Positions 34,735 to 43,039 of a stretch of 43,039 bases of DNA are shown here, in pieces (the first letter of the stretch is position 1; every line of letters begins with the position of its first letter). Source of the DNA: Hoeflea sp. BAL378 (GTDB lineage: Bacteria; Pseudomonadota; Alphaproteobacteria; Rhizobiales; Rhizobiaceae); assembly GCF_000759435.1 (NCBI RefSeq), contig NZ_JRJG01000026.1:1-43039 (forward strand), written 5' to 3'. Under the pieces are notes generated by a model. That model was not told the DNA's origin and did not search any database. It worked only from the letters and a program-made list of their open reading frames with translations. The translations under genes and the position numbers were made by a program.

Positions 34735-35820
34735 ATGGCACAATTGCCGGCCCAGAAAATCCGTGAACTCGAGCGTCGCTTCGACGAGGTCGAGGCGCGC
34801 ATGTCCGCGGGCCCCGACGCGGAAACCTATGTGAAGCTGGCGTCCGAATATTCCGAGCTGCAGCCGCTGGTGGGCGAGATCCGCGAACTCCACAAGGCCC
34901 AGGCGGAGCGCGCCGATCTCGAGGCGATGCTCGCCGACCGGACGACAGACCGGGAGATGCGCGAGCTCGTGGATGCGGACCTGAAGAAGGTCAGGGAGAA
35001 GATAGAAGATCTCGAACACCAGATCGAGATCATGCTGCTGCCCAAGGACGCCGCCGACGAGCGCAGCGCCATCGTCGAGATCCGGGCCGGCACCGGCGGC
35101 TCGGAAGCGGCCCTGTTTGCCGGAGACCTGTTCCGCATGTATGAACGCTATGCCGCGGCGCAGGGCTGGAAGGTGGAGGTCTTGTCGGCGAGCGAGGGCG
35201 AAGCCGGCGGCTTCAAGGAAATCATCGCCACGGTGACCGGCAAGGGCGTGTTCGCCCGGCTGAAGTTCGAGTCCGGCGTGCACCGCGTGCAACGGGTTCC
35301 CGAAACCGAATCGGGCGGGCGCATCCACACCTCAGCCGCGACGGTGGCGGTGTTGCCGGAAGCCCAGGACATCGATATCGACATCAAGCCCGAGGATATC
35401 AGGATCGACACCATGCGGGCGTCGGGCGCCGGCGGCCAGCATGTCAACACGACCGACTCGGCCGTCCGCATCACCCATTTGCCGACCGGACTGGTGGTGA
35501 CGTCCTCGGAGAAATCGCAGCACCAGAACCGCGCCAAGGCGATGCAGGTGCTGCGCTCGCGCCTGTTCGACATGGAGCGGCAGAAGCTCGACAGCGAACG
35601 CTCCGCCGACCGCAAGAGCCAGGTCGGCTCGGGCGACCGCTCGGAGCGGATCCGCACCTACAATTTCCCGCAGGGACGTGTCACCGACCACCGGATAAAT
35701 CTGACGCTCTACAAGCTGGACCGGATGATGATCGGCGAAATCGACGAGATCGTCGACGCGCTGATCTCCGATCACCAGGCGGGTCAGCTTGCCACCCTTG
35801 GCGGTCATGACCAAGCCTGA
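34735..35820 (+). CDS. prfA: Peptide chain release factor 1
   Basis: A 361-residue RF1. The GGQ motif that catalyses peptide release is at 233-235 ([23 protein letters not shown]), and the codon recognition region lies in domain 2 ([23 protein letters not shown]). It terminates translation at UAA and UAG. The end overlaps prmC by 14 bases, an arrangement that couples the factor to its own methylase. Confidence 0.99.
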   Translation: MAQLPAQKIRELERRFDEVEARMSAGPDAETYVKLASEYSELQPLVGEIRELHKAQAERADLEAMLADRTTDREMRELVDADLKKVREKIEDLEHQIEIMLLPKDAADERSAIVEIRAGTGGSEAALFAGDLFRMYERYAAAQGWKVEVLSASEGEAGGFKEIIATVTGKGVFARLKFESGVHRVQRVPETESGGRIHTSAATVAVLPEAQDIDIDIKPEDIRIDTMRASGAGGQHVNTTDSAVRITHLPTGLVVTSSEKSQHQNRAKAMQVLRSRLFDMERQKLDSERSADRKSQVGSGDRSERIRTYNFPQGRVTDHRINLTLYKLDRMMIGEIDEIVDALISDHQAGQLATLGGHDQA

Positions 35821-36718
35821 CCTGGCTGCCGCCGGGACAATCGGCGAAGCCTGGCTTGCCCTGCGCGCGGCGTTCCGCGCCGCCGATCTTGACACCGCCG
35901 ATCTGGATGCACGCCTGTTGGCCGCCGGGATGATGGGGGTTGAGCCGCACGAGTTGGCAACGGGTGGCGATGCCCCCCTGAACCCGACGCTCCGGCAGCG
36001 GCTGGAGCAGGCGGCCCGGGACAGACTCAGCGGCATGCCGGTCCACCGCATTCTCGGCGCGCGGGAGTTCTACGGACTGACGCTCGCGCTCACGCCGGCA
36101 ACGCTCGAGCCGCGGCCCGACACCGAGACGCTGATCGACGCGGTGCTTCCCTTCGTCCGCTCGACGGTGGCGGCGAAGGGGGCCTGCAGCATCGCGGATC
36201 TCGGCATCGGAACCGGGGCCATCGGCCTGGCCCTGCTTGCGGAATGCCCGCAGGCCCGCTGTCTCGGCGTTGACGTGTCGGCGGACGCGGTCGCTGCCGC
36301 GCTTCAGAACGCCCGCTCGCTCGGCCTGTCGGCGCGGTACGAAGCGGTGACCGGCGACTGGCTCACCGGCATCAAGGCGCGGTTCGACCTGATCGTCTCC
36401 AATCCGCCCTATATTCCGACCGCCGACCTGGCGTCGCTTGCGCGGGAGGTCGTCGAGCATGACCCGATGCTGGCGCTGGACGGAGGCCCCGACGGGCTGG
36501 CGGCGTATCGGGCGATCGCTGCTCAGGCGGCCGGGCGGCTCGAGGCAGGCGGATTGCTGGCGGTCGAAATCGGAATCCGCCAGAAGGACCCGGTCACGGC
36601 GCTATTTGCCGCATGCGGCTTCGAATTGGCGGGGGTTCGCGCGGATCTGGGCGGTGTCGACAGGGTGCTGTTGTTCAAAAGCCAGGGCGGTCCGCAGGCG
36701 ATCGGCGGCGACTTTTAA
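35807..36718 (+). CDS. prmC: Peptide chain release factor N(5)-glutamine methyltransferase
   Basis: A 303-residue PrmC. The SAM loop [20 protein letters not shown] (about 131-150) and the catalytic NPPY at 199-202 are clear; the N-terminal helical domain (1-90) includes [16 protein letters not shown]. It methylates the Gln of the GGQ motif in release factors. The ATG at 35807 overlaps the end of prfA by 14 bases. A 279-base gap with RNA features follows. Confidence 0.98.
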   Translation: MTKPDLAAAGTIGEAWLALRAAFRAADLDTADLDARLLAAGMMGVEPHELATGGDAPLNPTLRQRLEQAARDRLSGMPVHRILGAREFYGLTLALTPATLEPRPDTETLIDAVLPFVRSTVAAKGACSIADLGIGTGAIGLALLAECPQARCLGVDVSADAVAAALQNARSLGLSARYEAVTGDWLTGIKARFDLIVSNPPYIPTADLASLAREVVEHDPMLALDGGPDGLAAYRAIAAQAAGRLEAGGLLAVEIGIRQKDPVTALFAACGFELAGVRADLGGVDRVLLFKSQGGPQAIGGDF

Positions 36719-36737
36719 TGGGGCCGACAAGAAAAGG

Positions 36738-36766
36738 CTTGGAATTGCAGACAAACATGGCTAGTT
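36738..36766 (+). promoter_or_regulatory. Promoter of the prmC-DUF4167 intergenic RNA
   Basis: CTTGGA (36738-36743) and CTAGTT (36761-36766) with a 17-base spacer, matching the CTTGAC-N17-CTATAT form of rhizobial housekeeping promoters. It predicts a start near 36773. Confidence 0.5.
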
Positions 36767-36772
36767 TCCGGT

Positions 36773-36946
36773 TCAGCGCCGGATAGCAAGTCTTGAAACA
36801 GATTCGATCCGACGGCTCGGTTCCGGGAACCCGCCAGTTTGGCGGCACAGGACAGCCTCTGGCGCGGGTATCTGCATTTGAACCCATAACGGTGACGGGA
36901 TCGGTGGACGGTCCTTTGTCGCGGCGCAACCTGCGAGCCGTTTTTC
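36773..36946 (+). ncRNA. Probable small RNA between prmC and DUF4167 (candidate alpha-r45 family)
   Basis: A stretch of about 174 nt runs from a promoter (start near 36773) to a terminator-like stem CGGC-GCA-acc-TGC-ga-GCCG followed by TTTTT (36922-36945). It contains a perfect hairpin CCGCCA-GTT-TGGCGG (36831-36845) and other pairing segments, and no open frame with a ribosome site. From memory, a Rhizobiales trans-encoded small RNA, Smr45C (alpha-r45 family, about 150-180 nt), lies at the prmC side of this conserved cluster; size, promoter and ending fit, but the identity is not proven. Alternatively it is the structured leader of the DUF4167 mRNA, with read-through at the terminator. Confidence 0.5.
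36922..36946 (+). terminator. Terminator-like hairpin ahead of DUF4167
   Basis: Stem CGGC/GCCG continued by GCA/TGC, with a two-base bulge and a three-base loop, then five T. It lies 51 bases before the DUF4167 start, and a further run of seven T (36965-36971) follows. Confidence 0.5.
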
Positions 36947-36997
36947 GGCCAAAGCGCCCAACAGTTTTTTTCAGGAACATAACCAGGTGACTATCGA

Positions 36998-37816
36998 ATG
37001 AGGCCAGGACAGCAAAACAAGCGCGGTCGCGGACGCGGCGGAAACAATCCCAATAACGGTGGCGGCGGCAATCGCAAGGGCCAGAATCCGTTATCGCGTA
37101 CCTATGACAGCTCCGGTCCCGATGTAAAAATTCGTGGAACTGCCCAGCATGTGGCGGAAAAATACATGAATCTTGCGCGTGACGCGCAGAGTTCCGGTGA
37201 CCGGGTCATGGCCGAGAACTATCTGCAGCACGCCGAACACTACAACCGGATCATCCTGACGGCGCAGGCGCAGATGCAGGAACGGTTCCAGCAGGGGCGC
37301 GACTCGCAGGATCAGGACGACGACGACCGCGATTCCGATGATGACAACGACGGCGTGTCCTACGACCAGCGCAGCGACCGCAACGACCAGCGCAGCGACC
37401 GCAACGACCAGCGCGGAGATCGCAACGACCAGCGCGGCGACCGGAACGAGCCGCGCGGCGAGCGCACCGACCAGCAGGCCCGCCCCGAGCGGCAGCCGCA
37501 GCAGGACCGGCCGGAGCGCCAGGATCGCAGCGACAGGAACGAACGCCCGGAGCGTGCCGAGCGGAGCGAGCGCCGCGAGCGCCCGCCGCGTCCGGAACCC
37601 CAGCCCAAGCCCGCCTTTGATGCCGATGCGCCGCAGCCGGAGATCATCGGCGTGCCGGCGGAAGTGGCGATCAACCAGGACACAACGGAAACCGATGCCG
37701 CGCGTCCGGCTCCGCGCCGTCGCGGACGGCCGAAGCGGGTGCGCAGCGAAGATGCGGCTGACACGGGTTCGGCCGGCGATACGGCTGCCTCGGCCGAACC
37801 GGTAACGGCCGACTGA
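36998..37816 (+). CDS. DUF4167 protein with Arg/Asp-rich low-complexity tail
   Basis: A 272-residue protein. The start is Gly/Asn/Arg-rich (KRGRGRGGNNPNNGGGGNRKG); residues about 25-95 are the conserved DUF4167 helical domain (SGPDVKIRGTAQHVAEKYM...AENYLQHAEHYNRII); the rest is a disordered tail, first acidic (DQDDDDRDSDDDND), then seven-residue repeats DQR(S/G)DRN, then Pro/Glu/Arg-rich and an AT-hook-like RRRGRPKRVR near 245. The RGG and R-rich parts suggest RNA or DNA binding (inference). The family is typical of Hyphomicrobiales; the function is not established. A terminator follows the gene. Confidence 0.92.
   Translation: MRPGQQNKRGRGRGGNNPNNGGGGNRKGQNPLSRTYDSSGPDVKIRGTAQHVAEKYMNLARDAQSSGDRVMAENYLQHAEHYNRIILTAQAQMQERFQQGRDSQDQDDDDRDSDDDNDGVSYDQRSDRNDQRSDRNDQRGDRNDQRGDRNEPRGERTDQQARPERQPQQDRPERQDRSDRNERPERAERSERRERPPRPEPQPKPAFDADAPQPEIIGVPAEVAINQDTTETDAARPAPRRRGRPKRVRSEDAADTGSAGDTAASAEPVTAD
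37364..37468 (+). repeat. 21-bp tandem repeat in the DUF4167 gene
   Basis: Five copies in frame, each coding seven residues of the DQRSDRN type. Copies 1 and 2 (37364-37384 and 37385-37405) are identical, copies 3 and 4 differ by a few bases, and copy 5 is degenerate. Length change by slippage would keep the frame. Confidence 0.9.
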
Positions 37817-37841
37817 TCGCAGTCCGCAGTGTCCGAGATCC

Positions 37842-37875
37842 AGGCCCCGGTTGTTCGCAGCCGGGGTCTTTTTAT
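37842..37875 (+). terminator. Rho-independent terminator after the DUF4167 gene
   Basis: Stem AGGCCCCGG (37842-37850) with CCGGGGTCT (37861-37869, one G-U), a 10-base loop, then TTTTTATT. Placed 26 bases after the stop codon. Confidence 0.85.
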
Positions 37876-37910
37876 TCGGCCGGGAGGTCTTTTTCACGGG
37901 TTTGTGAATA

Positions 37911-37920
37911 CCCATATCTA
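37911..37920 (+). promoter_or_regulatory. Possible heat-shock (RpoH) -10 element upstream of clpB
   Basis: CCCATATCTA agrees well with the CCCATNTA-type -10 of sigma-32 promoters. The matching -35 (CTTTTT at 37889-37894) is poor. It lies about 90 bases before the clpB ATG and after the DUF4167 terminator. Confidence 0.35.
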
Positions 37921-38008
37921 CTTCATCAATCAGGCTTGCCGGAACCGGGAGCCTGTCCGGACCCACTGTCCCGCGCCAAGAAGGGCGAGACATGAAAAGG
38001 AGCAGACC

Positions 38009-40633
<2,625 letters not shown>

Positions 40634-40667
40634 CGCCGGTCGACGATCACGGCCAGTGACCACAAGG

Positions 40668-40697
40668 AAGGCGGGTCCTCGGGGCCCGCCTTTTCTC
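40668..40697. terminator. Strong terminator after clpB, possibly bidirectional
   Basis: Stem AAGGCGGGTCC (40668-40678) with GGGGCCCGCCTT (40681-40692) around a very short loop, followed by TTTTCTCTT. The arms begin with AA and end with TT, so it can also work for the M23 gene converging from the right. Confidence 0.9.
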
Positions 40698-40774
40698 TTG
40701 GTTCGCGCTCCAGGCACAGCGCCAGCGCCTCAGGCGCGGCCAGACCGGGGCGACCCGGTCCCGGATCCCGAAAC

Positions 40775-42724
40775 TCAGCGGCTCGCCAGTTCCTTGTTGG
40801 CGACTTCGATGCCCAGAAGCGCATTGATGCGATCGCGCTCGCGGGCGAACATCGCATAGGCCTCGTCCTTCAGGGACTTGCCGTCGGGCAGGCGGATGCG
40901 CATCGGATCGACCTTGTTGCCGTTGACGATCAGCTCGTAATGCAGGTGCGGCCCGGTCGAAAGGCCGGTCGACCCCACCGTGCCGATGACCTGGCCCTGG
41001 CGGATCTTGGCGCCGGGGACGACGCCCTTGGCGATGGTGTTCTGGTGCGAATAGCTCGATTCATAGCCGTTGGCGTGGCGGATGATGGTCTGCCGGCCAT
41101 AGCCGCCCTTGTCCCAGCTCGCCTTTTCGACCACGCCATTGCCGGCGGCGATGATCGGCGTGCCGCGCGGGGCCGACCAGTCGACGCCGGTGTGCATGCG
41201 CGAATATTTCAGGATCGGATGGCGGCGCATGCCGAAGCCGGAGCGGAACTTGCCGTTCGGCACCGGGTTGCGCAGCAGGAACTGCCGGGCGCTGCGGCCT
41301 TCCTCGTCGTAATAGTCGATGGAATTGTCTTCGGGATGCTGGAACCGGTAGAGCCGTATCGTGTTGCCGCCGAATTTCGCATTGACGAAGAGAAGCTCCG
41401 AATCCTCGCTCGCCGCCCCCGTCTCGTCGGCCACCGAGAAGAACGCCTCGAGCGTGTCGGTCGGCCGCAGCGGCGACTGGAAATCGACATTGCTGGCGAG
41501 CATCTTGATGATCTGCTCCACCATGTCGGTCGACATGCCGTAGGTCAGCCCCGCCCGGTAGATGCCGTCATAGATATTGGGCAGGTCGCGCGCGGTCGCA
41601 ACCGGGGTCGCGGTCTCGTCGAAGGCGGACCTGATCGCCGGCGTCGGCGGGGGCTCGTTGCCGAGCACGAAGCCGTTGCGATCCGACAGCGCCACGGTGA
41701 TCACGTGGCTGGCGTTGTGGTACACGCTCATGCGGATGATGCGCGCGCGCTCGCCGGTCTGCTCGACGCCGATGCGGATCACCGAATTGTCCTGGACCTT
41801 GTCGGTGTTGACCTGCCGCGACAGAACCGCGAGCGCCGCCTCATACTGCTCCGCGCCGTAGCCCGCGCCATCGAGAATGTCGGACAGGGGCGCAGGCTTC
41901 CTGACCGGCACGATGTCGTCGACGAATTCAACGCGCGCCTCGCCGATCGGCGAGGAGGAGGCGACCGAGACGTTCTCCGCGATCACGCGCGCATTCAGGC
42001 TGGCGCTGAAATCGAGATCGATGCGATTGGACACGAAGCGCCGCGGGTCGACATAGTTGAGCGAGGCGAGCTGGACCGACCCGTCGGTCAGCACGGAGCC
42101 GTTGATCCGGACCGTTTCCTCGGCCTCGTCCAGCGTCATCGAGGCGGCGAACGGCCGCCCCGGCGCCTCGAGCGGAAAGTCGAAGGAGCGCAGGCTGATT
42201 TCCGAATCGACGTCGGCGCCGTAGATCACGCCGGTCCTGACGCTCGATGCGGCCTCGGCCTCGCCGGCCGAGAAGATCTTGAGCGGGTCGAAGCGCGGAT
42301 AGGATTTGGAGGCTGCCGCGGGATGGCTGGCGGCCAGCGCGATCTTGACATGGGCGAAGGGCTGCCGCCGGACCACGTCGTGGTCGCCGTCGCGGACCAT
42401 GGTCGAGACTTCCATGATGGCGCGGTCGACCGGCTTGGCGGTAACGACCGACTGGATCAGCCGCGACCCCTTCTCCACCGAACCCGATCCGCCGGCGGTC
42501 AGGTCCGCCGCCGCCAGGGCCTCGGCCGGGATCGCCAGTTGCTCGCGTCCCTCCAGCGCACCGAACAGGGCCACGCCCATCAGCAGGCTCGAGGTGATGC
42601 CGGTCATGAAGGTTCCGGAAAGCCAGCGCAGCGAGATCTCGCGTTTATCCGGCGGCTTGCGACCGCCGGCCAGCAGCGGCGGTTGATCGCCCATCTGCCG
42701 TGCAAGAAACTCGTCGTTTGGCAT
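40775..42724 (-). CDS. M23 family peptidase, membrane-anchored
   Basis: A 649-residue protein from the ATG at 42724, with a strong GGAGGAACA site. One membrane helix lies near residues 36-58, so the large C-terminal part is periplasmic. The M23 (LytM) domain at about 500-600 keeps the zinc ligands His511 and Asp515 (HTGVDW) and His595 of HLHYEL, so it is probably an active endopeptidase of peptidoglycan rather than an activator. The middle region (about 60-480) is conserved in Rhizobiales and has no named domain I can place. It follows clpB, convergent, as in many Rhizobiales. Confidence 0.93.
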   Translation of the reverse strand: MPNDEFLARQMGDQPPLLAGGRKPPDKREISLRWLSGTFMTGITSSLLMGVALFGALEGREQLAIPAEALAAADLTAGGSGSVEKGSRLIQSVVTAKPVDRAIMEVSTMVRDGDHDVVRRQPFAHVKIALAASHPAAASKSYPRFDPLKIFSAGEAEAASSVRTGVIYGADVDSEISLRSFDFPLEAPGRPFAASMTLDEAEETVRINGSVLTDGSVQLASLNYVDPRRFVSNRIDLDFSASLNARVIAENVSVASSSPIGEARVEFVDDIVPVRKPAPLSDILDGAGYGAEQYEAALAVLSRQVNTDKVQDNSVIRIGVEQTGERARIIRMSVYHNASHVITVALSDRNGFVLGNEPPPTPAIRSAFDETATPVATARDLPNIYDGIYRAGLTYGMSTDMVEQIIKMLASNVDFQSPLRPTDTLEAFFSVADETGAASEDSELLFVNAKFGGNTIRLYRFQHPEDNSIDYYDEEGRSARQFLLRNPVPNGKFRSGFGMRRHPILKYSRMHTGVDWSAPRGTPIIAAGNGVVEKASWDKGGYGRQTIIRHANGYESSYSHQNTIAKGVVPGAKIRQGQVIGTVGSTGLSTGPHLHYELIVNGNKVDPMRIRLPDGKSLKDEAYAMFARERDRINALLGIEVANKELASR

Positions 42725-43039
42725 TGTTCCTCCGGTGTTGCGCGGCGGCGCCCTCCTGGCGCGCCGCAGCCTGCTGAAGATGTGCCCCGCAGCCGGGCCT
42801 GAGTCAAACGGGAAGGCGCGCCAGGGCCGAATCATCGCCTGGCTTGCGGCCACCGGCGCCCCGAGCCGGCGCCCTTCCTCCTTCTAGCGGAAATTCCGGC
42901 GGCGATAAGGCAGAATCCGACCCGAACCCCACTTAATATATACAGGCCCGGTTTTGCCCCGGCCCTGTGGACGGCCAAACGGAGAAATATCCGAAAAATG
43001 TCAGTTTTGCGAAAATGGCTGTTGACTCTGTGGGTGGGT
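42725..43039. other. 315-base region upstream of the M23 gene to window end; no gene seen
   Basis: It contains the M23 gene upstream sequence with an AT-rich patch at 42931-42953, and at the far right an AT-rich stretch leading into a probable stable-RNA promoter. No protein frame has support. Confidence 0.5.
43022..43027 (+). promoter_or_regulatory. -35 element of a likely stable-RNA promoter cut by the window end
   Basis: TTGACT at 43022-43027 is preceded by AT-rich A-tracts (UP-element-like) and followed by the GC-rich spacer TGTGGGTGGG typical of rhizobial rRNA or tRNA promoters. The -10 would lie a few bases past the end of the window. Confidence 0.4.

Noticed and set aside
37364-37468. 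21-bp repeats as a CRISPR array
   Set aside because: Repeats are contiguous, in frame and have no spacers.

Overview
The window looks like ordinary chromosome from a high-GC alphaproteobacterium of the order Hyphomicrobiales (Rhizobiales), probably Rhizobiaceae/Phyllobacteriaceae-like. The evidence is gene content and order: cob(I)alamin adenosyltransferase next to etfBA; secA - parvulin - argJ - GNAT - mutT; comF - grxC - nitrilase - DUF1178; ubiG / lysC - ptsP - prfA - prmC - DUF4167 - clpB - M23 peptidase. There are no transposases, integrases, phage genes or CRISPR arrays. 44 protein genes and one tRNA are supported, with one probable small RNA and several promoters, hairpins and terminators.

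Region 1 (1-6.5 kb, minus strand): a small DUF2892 membrane protein behind its own AT-rich promoter; an electron-transfer/acyl-CoA block (etfB, etfA, 3-hydroxybutyryl-CoA dehydrogenase, DUF4442 thioesterase-fold protein) with a palindromic operator over a promoter upstream of etfB; then rhomboid protease, PduO-type adenosyltransferase, a two-helix membrane protein and an SDR. Region 2 (6.5-12.3 kb): YihY membrane protein, a small membrane protein, GluQRS without its usual zinc ligands, an AlkA-like glycosylase, an HNH nuclease, a DsbB-like protein, a YqaA/DedA membrane protein, tRNA-Leu(CAA) with a clear promoter, and an unrecognised coiled-coil/membrane protein. Region 3 (12.3-18.9 kb): class I PHA synthase divergent from an acyl-CoA synthetase, then a flippase/acetyltransferase pair typical of surface polysaccharide loci. 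Region 4 (19-26.2 kb): secA on the minus strand with a near-consensus promoter, then a secreted parvulin, argJ, GNAT and mutT, then a short TM protein and an isolated Flp pilin. Region 5 (26.2-30.9 kb): a methyltransferase-fold protein, comF, grxC, nitrilase, DUF1178, DUF3291 and ubiG. Region 6 (31-43 kb): lysC, ptsP (nitrogen PTS EI), prfA, prmC, a likely Rhizobiales small RNA, DUF4167, clpB and an M23 peptidase. The last bases look like the -35 region of a strong stable-RNA promoter whose product lies outside the window.

Most genes are housekeeping. The observations most worth a second look are regulatory or structural: (a) the prmC-DUF4167 intergenic region, which carries a promoter, a structured stretch of about 170 nt and a terminator (small RNA, possibly the alpha-r45 family), followed by a low-complexity DUF4167 protein with a recent 21-bp tandem duplication; (b) a terminator-like structure inside the lysC leader; (c) palindromic operators in front of etfBA and the DUF2892 gene; (d) conserved proteins that lack expected key residues (GluQRS, the comF-side methyltransferase) or have no recognised function (the 191-aa protein). 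No wholly new multi-gene system could be demonstrated by reading alone.
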